Shown here piece by piece: positions 9,321 through 17,358 of a DNA stretch of 64,000 nt. Position numbers and translations under genes: made by a program. Origin of the DNA: Mycobacterium sp. 852013-50091_SCH5140682 (lineage in GTDB: Bacteria > Actinomycetota > Actinomycetes > Mycobacteriales > Mycobacteriaceae); contig NZ_LZTB01000101.1 in assembly GCF_001665685.1 (NCBI RefSeq), positions 1 to 64,000 of the forward strand, read 5' to 3'. The notes under the pieces were generated by a model. That model ran no database searches, was not told the DNA's origin, and saw only the letters and a program-made list of their open reading frames with translations. Each line of letters begins with the position of its first letter. Position 1 is the first letter of the stretch.

Positions 9321-9582
9321 GGAGCTACTCCTAGAGTTCGTGTAGGCGGCGCGATGCGACGGGAGCTGAGCCGTGAGCTGGGTCACGCCGGTATTAGCCA
9401 TCGTTGTGCCGCGCATAACCGAGGTCAACTAGTGGTTTCAGCGGTTTTGCATCTGTTTTTGTGATGAAGCGCGCCGCGTGCTCGGCTTCGCCGAGCTGGG
9501 TGACCACCTGGCAATGACCGCGACCCGTGGACGTAACGCAGCGGGCGGGATATCCGGCCGAACATCACCGCGGCGTTACGTG

Positions 9583-9607
9583 CGCGGACGTCGGACACAC
9601 GTCCGCG
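9583..9607. promoter_or_regulatory. Operator-like inverted repeat, 9-bp arms
   Basis: Perfect 9-bp arms CGCGGACGT and ACGTCCGCG are separated by 7 nt. The spacing and length fit a dimeric helix-turn-helix regulator. It sits midway in the divergent control region. No known consensus is recognised. Confidence 0.45.
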
Positions 9608-9635
9608 GGCGCGGGTGTGCCATTGCCCACACCGC

Positions 9636-9650
9636 ATCGGAATTTCCGAT
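9636..9650. promoter_or_regulatory. Operator-like palindrome upstream of APC permease
   Basis: ATCGGAATTTCCGAT is a perfect palindrome around a single central T, about 97 nt before the permease start. It is more AT-rich than its surroundings, as expected near a promoter. The binding protein is unknown. Confidence 0.4.
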
Positions 9651-9732
9651 CCGGATTCACTGAAAACGATGTTTTACAGCTGTGACGACAAGGGGTCAGT
9701 GTGTGGACCATCACATCGACAGAAGGATGATC

Positions 9733-11265
9733 GTGGAAACGGAACCAAGACTTGCAGGGGGCGATCGGGAGACCGCCCAGGCTGATCGTGAGGTCAAGCA
9801 CCTCAAGAAGACGCTGGGCCGGCTCGACATCGTGTTCCTGATCGTCGCCGCGGTGGTGTCGATCGAAACGCTGGGCCAGGTATCCGGATTCGGCGCGGAA
9901 ACCTTCACCTGGGCGCTCGTGCTGGCGGTGTTCTTCCTGGTGCCCTACGGGCTGGTGTTCGCCGAAACCGGCGGCGCGTTCACCGGAGAGGGTGGTGTCT
10001 ACATCTGGTGCCGCAAGGCCTTCGGGCGCCCGGTGGCGGCCATCGCGTCGCTGCTGACGTGGGTCACCCAGCCCGTATGGGTCGGTGGCTCGATGGCTTT
10101 CATCGCCTCGGAGACCTGGAGCACGTACGTCACGCCGTTCGACCACGGCACGTTCACCGACTATGCGTTCAAGCTGGTGTTCATCTGGCTCACCGTGCTG
10201 GCCGCGATCATCAGCCTCAAGCACGGCAAGTGGATTCCGAACATCGGCGCGATCCTCAAGATCGCCTTCCTGATCATCTTCCTGGCGACCACCGCGATCT
10301 ACGCCGCGCAGCACGGCGTCGCGGGCCTGTCGGTCAGTGACTTCAGCCCGACAGTGGCAGGCATGCTCGGCGTGACGCCGCTGCTGCTGTTCTCCTACCT
10401 GGGTTTCGAGTCGGGCAACAGCGCGGCAGGGGAGATGAAGAATCCCGCCCGGGACGTACCGATCTCGATTGCCCGGTCCGCGGGCATCGCCGCGGCCGCC
10501 TACCTGCTGCCGATCTTCGCCATCCTGGTGGTGCTGCCGAAAGACGACATCACCGGCATCGGTGGGTTGATGGAGGCGGTCGCGAAGGTGTTCAGCGTGT
10601 ACGGTTCGGCCGCGCCGGCGATGCTCACGGTTACCGGTGTCATCTTCGCGATGATCCTCATGACCCAGGGGTCAGCCTGGATGATCATCAGCGACCGCAT
10701 GCAGGCCATGGCCGCGGCCGACGGCGCGTTCTTCGGCGGGTTCTTCGGCCGGTTCCATCCTCAGTTGGGTACGCCGGTGCGGGTGAACCTGCTCTCCGGC
10801 GTGGTGGCCACGGTGTTCTGCCTGGTCGCGATGCAGGTGACCGGATCGTCGGCGTCGATTTTCGGTGTGGTGCTGAGCATTTCGATTTCCACCTTCCTGC
10901 TCAGCTATGTCATCTCCATTCCGGCTGCCGTGCGGTTGCGCACGCGGTTCCCCGATGTGCCGCGACCGTTCCGGGTGCCGACCGGGGATACGGGGTTCCG
11001 CGTGCTGGGCGGGCTGTGCTTCGTGTGGGTTGCCCTCGGATCGTGGGTGGCCGTGTTCCCGGGCACGTTGGAGAGCCTGTTCGGGATCGACTACGACTTC
11101 GAGAAGACGTGGGGCGTCAGCCAGCTGACCTTCGAGGTGTTCACGCTCGGCACCCTGGCGGTCCTGGGCATTCTCGGTGCGGTGGGTTACCTGCGGGCCC
11201 GCGTGGTGCGCGCCGAGCGCCCCGATGGGGCGTCGCTGGAAGCGCCGGACGACGTGTTGACGTAA
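9733..11265 (+). CDS. APC superfamily amino acid/amine permease
   Basis: About 510 residues with twelve predicted membrane spans. The first span region (DIVFLIVAAVVSIETLGQVS) is followed by GGAFTGEGGVYIWCRKAFG, the conserved loop of APC transporters, and by LLFSYLGFESGNSAAGEMKN, a substrate-site helix of the glutamate/GABA and ethanolamine-type members. GTG 9733 is favoured because AGAAGG lies 6 nt before it; ATG 9727 is in frame but its Shine-Dalgarno would touch the start. It is transcribed divergently from the amine-oxidation operon and probably brings in an amine or amino acid related to that pathway. The closest guess is a polyamine, GABA or ethanolamine type substrate. Confidence 0.85.
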   Translation: METEPRLAGGDRETAQADREVKHLKKTLGRLDIVFLIVAAVVSIETLGQVSGFGAETFTWALVLAVFFLVPYGLVFAETGGAFTGEGGVYIWCRKAFGRPVAAIASLLTWVTQPVWVGGSMAFIASETWSTYVTPFDHGTFTDYAFKLVFIWLTVLAAIISLKHGKWIPNIGAILKIAFLIIFLATTAIYAAQHGVAGLSVSDFSPTVAGMLGVTPLLLFSYLGFESGNSAAGEMKNPARDVPISIARSAGIAAAAYLLPIFAILVVLPKDDITGIGGLMEAVAKVFSVYGSAAPAMLTVTGVIFAMILMTQGSAWMIISDRMQAMAAADGAFFGGFFGRFHPQLGTPVRVNLLSGVVATVFCLVAMQVTGSSASIFGVVLSISISTFLLSYVISIPAAVRLRTRFPDVPRPFRVPTGDTGFRVLGGLCFVWVALGSWVAVFPGTLESLFGIDYDFEKTWGVSQLTFEVFTLGTLAVLGILGAVGYLRARVVRAERPDGASLEAPDDVLT

Positions 11266-11293
11266 CCGATCGCCGTGCCGGGCCGGCCGCCTA

Positions 11294-11319
11294 TTTACTA
11301 GACAGATCTACCTAGTAAA
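11294..11319. promoter_or_regulatory. TetR operator: 26-bp palindrome in front of the TetR gene
   Basis: The arms TTTACTAG (11294-11301) and CTAGTAAA (11312-11319) are perfect complements. Between them is a second palindrome AGATCT (11304-11309) flanked by two 2-nt spacers, so the whole site is symmetrical. It ends 15 nt before the TetR start codon, where it would cover the promoter or the start of the mRNA. This is the classical arrangement for an autoregulated TetR-family repressor. Confidence 0.75.
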
Positions 11320-11334
11320 TGAGAGCATATCGCC

Positions 11335-11916
11335 ATGACGAAACGTGGCCGCCCCGGCGGGCAAGCGCGGCGGCGGCTGCTGGACGCGGCGGCGCGCCGG
11401 TTCTACGCCGACGGCATCGCCGCAACCGGCATCGACGTGGTCACCGCCGACGCGGGTGTGGCAAAAATGAGCCTGTACAACAACTTCGCGTCCAAGGCGG
11501 AGTTGGTGGCGAGCTATCTCGAAGAGCGACACGCAGAATGGCTCGGGCTGTACGCGCGACGGCGCGCCCACGCCGTGACCGCCGAGGATCGGGTGCTTGC
11601 GGTGTTCGATGCCTACACCGACCACGCCGAAATGGCCTATGAGCATGGCTTCCGGGGTTGCGGGCTCCTCAACGCCGCCGCCGAACTGCCGGTCGGCGAT
11701 CCTGGACGGGAGGCCGTGCGGAGCCACAAGGAAGAAGTGGAACAGATCCTGCGCACGGAGCTCGTCGCCATCTGCGGCGAACATGCCGCAGATGGCGTCG
11801 CCGAGCACATGTCGTTCCTGTTGGAGGGATCGATCGCGCGTGCCGGACTGGAAGGCCGATCGGACCGCATCGCCCACGCCCGGACCCTGGCCGCCGCATT
11901 GATGGCTGCGCTGTGA
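11335..11916 (+). CDS. TetR family transcriptional regulator
   Basis: A 193-residue repressor. The N-terminal helix-turn-helix is seen at about residues 10-55 (RRRLLDAAARRFYADG, then GIDVVTADAGVAKMSLYNNF). The remainder is a helical ligand/dimer domain with AYEHGFRGCGLLNAAAELP, typical of the TetR group that senses small hydrophobic or electrophilic ligands. It starts at ATG 11335, directly after a 26-bp palindromic operator, and its stop codon overlaps the start of the EamA transporter (GTGA). The layout suggests it represses itself and the exporter, releasing both when a ligand binds. The ligand is unknown. Confidence 0.88.
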   Translation: MTKRGRPGGQARRRLLDAAARRFYADGIAATGIDVVTADAGVAKMSLYNNFASKAELVASYLEERHAEWLGLYARRRAHAVTAEDRVLAVFDAYTDHAEMAYEHGFRGCGLLNAAAELPVGDPGREAVRSHKEEVEQILRTELVAICGEHAADGVAEHMSFLLEGSIARAGLEGRSDRIAHARTLAAALMAAL

Positions 11917-12887
11917 CAGCGCGGACCACGGGGATGGTGGGCATCGTCATCGCATCGTTGCTCTGGGGAACCACCGGTACGGCCTCGGCGCTCGCGCCGT
12001 CGGTCAGCGCCATCACGGTCGGGGCCGGGGCGATGGGCATCGGCGGACTGCTGCAGATCGCGTTCAGCCGGCGCGCGCTGTATCGGGACCGCGCAATGCT
12101 TTTGGCTCGGTACCGGCTGGTGATCTTCGGCGGCGTGTGTGTCGCCGCGTATCCGTTGGCGTTCTACAGCTCGATGCGCATCGGTGGCGTCGCGTTGGGC
12201 TGTGTGGTGTCGCTGGCGTCTGCGCCGTTGGCGTCGGCGGTGATAGAGCGAGTCTGTGACGGGCGGGCGCTCACGCGACGGTGGGCACTGGCCTGTGGGT
12301 TCGGCATCGTCGGCAGCGTACTGCTGAGCCTGTCTCGCCATTCCGGCGACGCCAGCGGCGCGCACTCGGCGGTCCTGGGCGTCGTGCTCGGACTGGCCGC
12401 GGGCGGCTCGTACGCCGGCTACTCCTGGGCCATGCGTCGGCTCATGGACGACGGAACGAGCCGCGGGGCTTCTGCCGCAGCGGTTTTGGGTCTCGGCGGA
12501 ATTCTTCTCATGCCGGTGTTCGCGGCGACCGCGGGCCACTCGGTGGTGACGTACCCGGGCATCCTTATCATCGCGTGTCTGGCGGTGCTGCCGATGTTCT
12601 TGGGGTACGTCCTCTTCAGCCACGGGCTGGCACGGGTCGGCGCAACCACGGCCACCACCATCACTCTCGTCGAACCCGCGGCAGCGACCGTGCTTTCGGT
12701 GGTGATCCTGCATGAAACCGTCGGCAGCCTCGGCTGGGTCGGTGTCGCGCTCATCGCAGCGGCGCTCGTCGTGCTGACCGCGCCCGGCGTCCCGGCGCCG
12801 CCCGGGCGCGCCGCGAATAGACTCGGCAGACAACCCCACGACGCTGTAGGGAGTCCCCGATGCGCCGACGTCCCGACGTCACGCTGA
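11913..12887 (+). CDS. EamA (DMT superfamily) transporter
   Basis: About 324 residues with ten hydrophobic spans arranged as two EamA repeats. The first repeat opens with GIVIASLLWGTTGTASALAP, and the second ends VGATTATTITLVEPAAATVL, the conserved end region of drug/metabolite exporters. GTG 11913 overlaps the TetR stop by 4 nt, which sets the start and couples translation. The family exports amino acids, metabolites or drugs; the substrate here is not known. The polar C-terminal tail of ~30 residues overlaps the start of the LysR gene by 28 nt and may be poorly conserved. Confidence 0.85.
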   Translation: MTARTTGMVGIVIASLLWGTTGTASALAPSVSAITVGAGAMGIGGLLQIAFSRRALYRDRAMLLARYRLVIFGGVCVAAYPLAFYSSMRIGGVALGCVVSLASAPLASAVIERVCDGRALTRRWALACGFGIVGSVLLSLSRHSGDASGAHSAVLGVVLGLAAGGSYAGYSWAMRRLMDDGTSRGASAAAVLGLGGILLMPVFAATAGHSVVTYPGILIIACLAVLPMFLGYVLFSHGLARVGATTATTITLVEPAAATVLSVVILHETVGSLGWVGVALIAAALVVLTAPGVPAPPGRAANRLGRQPHDAVGSPRCADVPTSR

Positions 12888-13798
12888 CCCAGCTGCGGTA
12901 CTTCGTCAAGGCGGCCACGTATTCGTCGATGACCAAGGCCGCCGACGAACTGCACATCGCACAGTCGGCGGTATCGGCCGCGATCAGCCAACTTGAGCAG
13001 CAGATCGGCACGCAGTTGTTCATCCGGCACCGGGCCCGCGGCCTGGCGCTGACCGCTGCCGGGGAGGAGATGCTGCGCGACACCCGCGCGCTGCTGGCGC
13101 ATCTCGACGAGGTGCTGGACAACGCCAGCGGGCGCGTCGACCAGGTGCATGGCACGGTGCGGCTGGCGTGTTTCGTGACCCTGACGCCGTTCGTGCTACC
13201 CCGGCTGTTGTCCGATCTCGGTGCCCGTCATCCCGAGCTGGAGGTCGAGGTCGTCGAGACGTCGGCCGATGCGATCCGCACCGTGCTGCGCAACGGCACC
13301 GCAGAGCTCGCGCTGACCTACGATCTTGCACTCGGAACCGGCGTGGACATCGAATCTCTCGGTGTCGCAGCGCCGTACGTGGCGCTGCCGGCCGAGCACC
13401 GGCTGGCCAAACGCAAATCGATCCGATTGACGGAATTGGCCGACGAGCCGATGGTCCTGCTCGATCTCCCGGACAGCCGCGACTATTTCGAGTCGATACT
13501 CGCCAAAGCCGGTGTGACGCCGAGGATTCGGTACCGTTCGGCCAGCTACGAGGCGGTCCGCGGTTTGGTCGCACGCGGACACGGGTTTTCGATCCTCAAC
13601 CAGATCCCCGCCCACCGCGGAACCTATGACGGCGGTGCGGTGAGTACCGTCGCCATCCGGGACGACCTGCCCGGGCTGCCCATTGTGCTCGCACGGCTGC
13701 AGTCGGTACGCAGCACAGCACGCGCACGTGCCGTGGCCGAGGCCGCGCGTGCGATCTTCGCCGATCGCCGTGCCGCCGGTGACGCGGAGAGCGGCTAG
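12860..13798 (+). CDS. LysR family transcriptional regulator
   Basis: A 312-residue LysR protein. The winged helix occupies residues ~8-65 (TLTQLRYFVKAATYSSMTKA, then IAQSAVSAAISQLEQQIG). The rest is a periplasmic-binding-protein-like effector domain. GGGAG stands before ATG 12860. It overlaps the end of the EamA gene by 28 nt and probably shares its transcript. It is not divergent from any target, which is unusual for the family, so it may act on a distant operon; the palindrome-rich region at 9.3-9.7 kb is a candidate. Its last codons contain a 19-bp sequence repeated at 22159-22177. Confidence 0.88.
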   Translation: MRRRPDVTLTQLRYFVKAATYSSMTKAADELHIAQSAVSAAISQLEQQIGTQLFIRHRARGLALTAAGEEMLRDTRALLAHLDEVLDNASGRVDQVHGTVRLACFVTLTPFVLPRLLSDLGARHPELEVEVVETSADAIRTVLRNGTAELALTYDLALGTGVDIESLGVAAPYVALPAEHRLAKRKSIRLTELADEPMVLLDLPDSRDYFESILAKAGVTPRIRYRSASYEAVRGLVARGHGFSILNQIPAHRGTYDGGAVSTVAIRDDLPGLPIVLARLQSVRSTARARAVAEAARAIFADRRAAGDAESG

Positions 13799-13800
13799 CG

Positions 13801-13812
13801 GTCACGCGTGAC
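13801..13812. promoter_or_regulatory. 12-bp perfect palindrome between LysR and epimerase genes
   Basis: GTCACGCGTGAC is a perfect 12-bp palindrome 3 nt after the LysR stop and 77 nt before the epimerase start. It may be a regulator site; there is no strong hairpin loop, so a terminator is less likely. Confidence 0.3.
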
Positions 13813-13888
13813 ACTGATGTGAGATTGCGGGCCATCCGCCGGCCGGGTGGTTCCGAACCACACAGAGAACCGTCTCTGGGGAGGTGTC

Positions 13889-15262
13889 GTGGGAATCGTG
13901 CACAGCAGCGTGGTGGACTCGCCTCGCGAAGAGGTGTTCGCCTGGCATGAGCGCCCCGGCGCGATACACAGGCTGATGCCGCCGTGGCAGCCGTTGAACG
14001 TCGTGTCAGAGGCCGCGTCGCTGGCCGACGGCCGGGCAGTGCTCGGATTGCCCGGAGGCCTGCGCTGGACTGCACAGCATCAACCCGGGTCCTACGACCC
14101 GCCGGCCCGGTTCGTCGATGCACGCGTCGGTGACGGTTGGCGGTCGCTTCCGGCGTCGGTGATCGGAGCGTGGCGCCACGAGCACCGCTTCGAGGCCGTC
14201 GACGCCGGGCGCACCCGCGTCACCGACCATGTCGCCACCGCAATTCCGGGGAGCCTGCTGCGGCCGACATTTCTGTACCGGCACAGCCAGCTCGCGGAGG
14301 ACCTGGCCGCCCATCGGTGGGCCCATGAACATGGTCGACGGCCGGGCACCGTCGCGGTGACCGGGTCGAGCGGCTTGGTGGGGACGGCGCTGACGGCGTT
14401 TCTGTCGACCGGTGGCCATCGCGTGATCCGCCTGGTCCGCGGCCAACCCACTGGCGACGGCGAACGCCACTGGCAGCCCGACTCACCCGACGCACATCTG
14501 CTCGACGATGTCGATGCCGTTGTGCACCTGGCGGGCAGCTCGATCGCCGGCCGATTCACCGACGCACACAAACGCTCGGTGCGGGAGAGCCGAATCGATC
14601 CGACGCGGCAGCTGGCACAGTGCGCCGCGGCCGCGACCAACGGTCCTTCGACTTTCGTGTGCGCATCGGCGATCGGCTTCTACGGATACGACCGCGGTGA
14701 TGCCGAGCTGGACGAAGCCACGACACAGGGCGGCGGGTTTCTCTCCGATGTGGTCGCCGACTGGGAAGCCGCCACGGCACCGGCGTCGGCGGCTGGGCTG
14801 CGGGTGGTCAACGTGCGTACCGGCATCGTGCAGACCCCGCGTGGCGGGACGCTGCGCTTGATGCGGCCGTTGTTCGCAGCAGGTCTGGGTGGTCGGTTGG
14901 GCAGTGGCAGGCAGTGGTTGTCGTGGATCGACGTCGATGATCTCGTCGACGTCTATCACCGGGCACTGGTCGATCCCGCGCTGTCGGGTCCGGTGAATGC
15001 CGTGGCGCCACAACCGGTTTGCAACGCCGAGTACACCGCCGCCCTGGCGCATGCTCTACACCGGCCGGCGGTGTTGCCGGTGCCCGACCTGGGGCCGGCC
15101 CTGCTGCTCGGGGAGCAGGGCGCCCGTGAGCTGGCCGCGGCAAGTCAACGAGTGGTGCCGCGCCGGTTGCTCGAAGCCGGTCACCACTTTCGCAGACCTG
15201 CCGTCGAGCAGTGCCTGCGCTATCAACTCGGGAGCCCCGCACAACGTGAGGAGCGCGCGTGA
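13889..15262 (+). CDS. SRPBCC domain fused to TIGR01777-type NAD-dependent epimerase
   Basis: A 457-residue two-part protein. Residues 1 to ~145 form a START/SRPBCC ligand-binding fold (DSPREEVFAWHERPGAIHRL). From ~155 there is a short-chain NAD(P) epimerase domain with VTGSSGLVGTALTAFL, VHLAGSSIAGRF and SAIGFYGYDRG. The C-terminus resembles DUF1731 (VVPRRLLEAGHHFRRP). This family (SulA/YfcH/TIGR01777) is widespread but has no firm activity. GTG 13889 is preceded by GGGGAGG at 4 nt; an earlier in-frame GTG has no such site. The stop overlaps the next SRPBCC gene by 4 nt, so the two proteins are probably made together. Confidence 0.82.
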   Translation: MGIVHSSVVDSPREEVFAWHERPGAIHRLMPPWQPLNVVSEAASLADGRAVLGLPGGLRWTAQHQPGSYDPPARFVDARVGDGWRSLPASVIGAWRHEHRFEAVDAGRTRVTDHVATAIPGSLLRPTFLYRHSQLAEDLAAHRWAHEHGRRPGTVAVTGSSGLVGTALTAFLSTGGHRVIRLVRGQPTGDGERHWQPDSPDAHLLDDVDAVVHLAGSSIAGRFTDAHKRSVRESRIDPTRQLAQCAAAATNGPSTFVCASAIGFYGYDRGDAELDEATTQGGGFLSDVVADWEAATAPASAAGLRVVNVRTGIVQTPRGGTLRLMRPLFAAGLGGRLGSGRQWLSWIDVDDLVDVYHRALVDPALSGPVNAVAPQPVCNAEYTAALAHALHRPAVLPVPDLGPALLLGEQGARELAAASQRVVPRRLLEAGHHFRRPAVEQCLRYQLGSPAQREERA

Positions 15263-15702
15263 TCAGGATGCAGCGACACGTGACCGCCGGCTGCCCACCG
15301 GAGGCCGCCTTCGCCTACCTTGCCGATTTCACCACGACCGAACAGTGGGACCCCGGCACGGTCCGTACTGAACGCGTCTCCGGTGACGGCGGCGCAGGAA
15401 CCCGCTACGCCAACACTTCCCGCTTCGCAGGGCGCACCAGTGATCTCAGCTATGTGGTGACCGCTCTCACGCCGGGCGAGCGCATCGAACTGCGAGGTGA
15501 GAACGCCTCAGTGGTCGCGCATGACACCGTCACCGTCGCTGCGCAGCCTGACGGGTGCCTGGTGACGTACCAGGTGGCGTTCGCCTTCAAGGGCTGGCTG
15601 CGCTGGTTCGAACCACTGCTGCGCATCGCGGTCGCCAACCTGCTCGACAAGGGTGCGCAAGGTCTCGATCGAGAGCTGGCGCGGTTGCACGCCGGCGGGT
15701 GA
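15259..15702 (+). CDS. SRPBCC family protein (polyketide cyclase/dehydrase-like)
   Basis: A 147-residue single-domain protein of the START/Bet v1 superfamily. The pattern AAFAYLADFTTTEQWDPGTV near the N-terminus and FAFKGWLRWFEPLLRIAV near the end are characteristic. Such proteins bind a hydrophobic ligand in a cavity; some act as cyclases, many only carry or sense lipids. GTG 15259 overlaps the stop of the epimerase fusion (GTGA), so it is a coupled pair in which both proteins contain this fold. It converges with the SOUL gene. Confidence 0.8.
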   Translation: MIRMQRHVTAGCPPEAAFAYLADFTTTEQWDPGTVRTERVSGDGGAGTRYANTSRFAGRTSDLSYVVTALTPGERIELRGENASVVAHDTVTVAAQPDGCLVTYQVAFAFKGWLRWFEPLLRIAVANLLDKGAQGLDRELARLHAGG

Positions 15703-15737
15703 TCACCGAAAGTGCTTGGCTGCCTGCGCCTCCGCCC

Positions 15738-16322
15738 TCATGTTTCAACGGCAATCGCGATCTCGTTGCGCCGGCGACAGGCCAGCGTCCACGGCGGATC
15801 ATAGAACCAGGCACTGGGCTCGCCGACTGGCGCGAAGCCATAGTCGCGCAGGGTTTCTCGGAGCTGACGAGTTTTCTCGGCCATTCTCGACGGTCCGCGA
15901 TCGCCGCTGAAGCGCAGCACCGCAACGGTTTCCGGCGCCAGCTCGACAAGCGCAACGCGCTCATCGTCAGGAGTCGGCAACGATTGCAGTGTCGACCCGG
16001 TCGGCAGGTAGAACCGGATCACCCAGCTCTGCTGCTCACCGCCCTGCTGCCCGACGGGCATGGTCATGGCGATCGGTTCGCGGTGCTGGTTGGCGCCGAA
16101 GATGTAACGCGCCAGACGCCGGAAACCGGTGCTGCGGGCCGCTTCCTCGTTCGCGAGTACTTGTGTCTGGGCCGCGATGCGGGGCCCATATCGGCGGATC
16201 TCGACGTCGCGACCCAACGAGCGCGCGGTGTGCGGCGGCTCCTCGACACCGCTCCGGATGCCTACCGTCGACCCGGCGACCTCCAGGACGCGGGTCGCAG
16301 CCGTTTGTAACCGAGTCAACAT
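15738..16322 (-). CDS. SOUL family heme-binding protein
   Basis: A 194-residue protein with the SOUL/HBP pattern: VEIRRYGPRIAAQTQV, GFRRLARYIFGANQ, IAMTMPVGQQ and near the end GFAPVGEPSAWFYDPPWT. SOUL proteins bind heme or porphyrins weakly; their cellular job in bacteria is unclear. The N-terminal ~25 residues may be an amphipathic or membrane-proximal helix. ATG 16322 follows AAAGGA, and the gene starts 25 nt after the SDR stop, so it is likely transcribed with the SDR and perhaps as the tail of the sigK operon. Confidence 0.82.
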   Translation of the reverse strand: MLTRLQTAATRVLEVAGSTVGIRSGVEEPPHTARSLGRDVEIRRYGPRIAAQTQVLANEEAARSTGFRRLARYIFGANQHREPIAMTMPVGQQGGEQQSWVIRFYLPTGSTLQSLPTPDDERVALVELAPETVAVLRFSGDRGPSRMAEKTRQLRETLRDYGFAPVGEPSAWFYDPPWTLACRRRNEIAIAVET

Positions 16323-16347
16323 GGCGAGTCCTTTCCGATTCCGTTGT

Positions 16348-17307
16348 TCACGAGAGTCCGATCGCCCCGGCGCAGTACCGCCACACCTGCTCGAGTTCGG
16401 TCTCGGTGTAGCGCGTCGTCGGCAGATAGTGGGTGGGCCGGCTGCGGCGGTCATGCCAGAACTGTCCCGAGGGCGGCGTCGGCGTCGTCGCGGTGAGCCA
16501 TACCGCGGTGTCAGCGGCCTGCTCCGGGCTGCGCAGGATGGGGCGGAACAGGCGGCGAAACCCGGGCAACGCCTCCGCGATACCTGGGGTGTCGGCCCAG
16601 CCGGGATGCATGGCGGCCACCATCACCGACTGGCGAGCCCAGCGTTGGGCCAGCAGCGGCACCAGGGCGACCTGGATGCGCTTGCTGCGGGCGTAGGCGG
16701 TGGCCCCGTGGTAGCGGCCGGTTCGGTATTCGATGTCATCGGCGTCCAGCGACTGGGTGTACATCCCGCCGGACGAGACGAACACAACCCTCGGGTCGGG
16801 CGCGGCAGCCAGCAGAGGCAGCAGAAGTTCGGTCAGCAGCACAGGCCCGAGCACGTGGGTGGCGAGGCACAGTTCGTGTCCGTCGACGCTGTCGGTCCGC
16901 TGCGCGGGCAGTACTCCGGCGTTGTGGATCACCGCGTCGATCCGGTGGTGGCGCCGGCCCACGTCAGCGGCGAACGCCCGTATGTCAGCGAATGCGGACA
17001 CATCGCACCGTTCGACGACCAGATCCGCGGCGGGATCGGCTGCCAAGAGTTCGTGTCGGGCGGCCTCGCCGCGGGAGCGGTCACGAACAGTCATGAGCAC
17101 GGTGGCGCCATGCGCGGCGAGAGCCGCGGCAACTGCCCGACCGATGCCCGAATTCGCACCGGTGACCAGAACAGTGGCGCCGGCCAGGCTCTCGCGCGGG
17201 CAATCGGGCCCGCGCCAGAACCGTTCTCGAATCGCGATGCCGACCCGCGAATAGCCAAGGGCGATCGTCCGGTCGAGCACTTCGTCAATGAGGGCAGCGG
17301 TGGTCAT
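16348..17307 (-). CDS. Short-chain dehydrogenase/reductase
   Basis: A 319-residue SDR. It has the NAD(P) loop TGANSGIGRAV at ~50, the NAG of IHNAGVLP, a Ser in VVFVSSGGMYTQ, and the catalytic YARSK. The ~45-residue N-terminal extension before the Rossmann fold and the C-terminal HYLPTTRYTETELEQVW resemble DHRS12-like enzymes, which have no defined substrate. ATG 17307 lies ~50 nt after the rskA stop on the same strand, so it may be read through from the sigma-factor operon; no terminator is obvious between them. Confidence 0.85.
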   Translation of the reverse strand: MTTAALIDEVLDRTIALGYSRVGIAIRERFWRGPDCPRESLAGATVLVTGANSGIGRAVAAALAAHGATVLMTVRDRSRGEAARHELLAADPAADLVVERCDVSAFADIRAFAADVGRRHHRIDAVIHNAGVLPAQRTDSVDGHELCLATHVLGPVLLTELLLPLLAAAPDPRVVFVSSGGMYTQSLDADDIEYRTGRYHGATAYARSKRIQVALVPLLAQRWARQSVMVAAMHPGWADTPGIAEALPGFRRLFRPILRSPEQAADTAVWLTATTPTPPSGQFWHDRRSRPTHYLPTTRYTETELEQVWRYCAGAIGLS

Positions 17308-17358
17308 CGACAGTGATTCGCTGCGCGCACCGACCCGGATGGGTCGTGCCGCGCGAAA

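Larger units (their letters stand above)
9321..9732. promoter_or_regulatory. Divergent control region of the amine operon and APC permease
   Basis: This 412-nt region separates the two divergent transcription units and encodes no convincing protein. It holds several symmetrical sequences: a hairpin CTCGGC-TTC-GCCGAG at 9481-9495; a widely spaced inverted repeat ACGTAACGC (9531-9539) / GCGTTACGT (9573-9581); a tight palindrome at 9583-9607; and another at 9636-9650. Such density suggests binding sites for one or more regulators controlling both operons. No regulator gene adjoins the region, but TetR (11335) and LysR (12860) genes lie a short distance beyond the permease. Confidence 0.5.

Noticed and set aside
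9565..10314. Long minus-strand open frame opposite the APC permease start
   Set aside because: It overlaps the permease antisense and its translation is rich in Arg/Asp/His/Gly without structure, typical of a shadow frame in GC-rich DNA.
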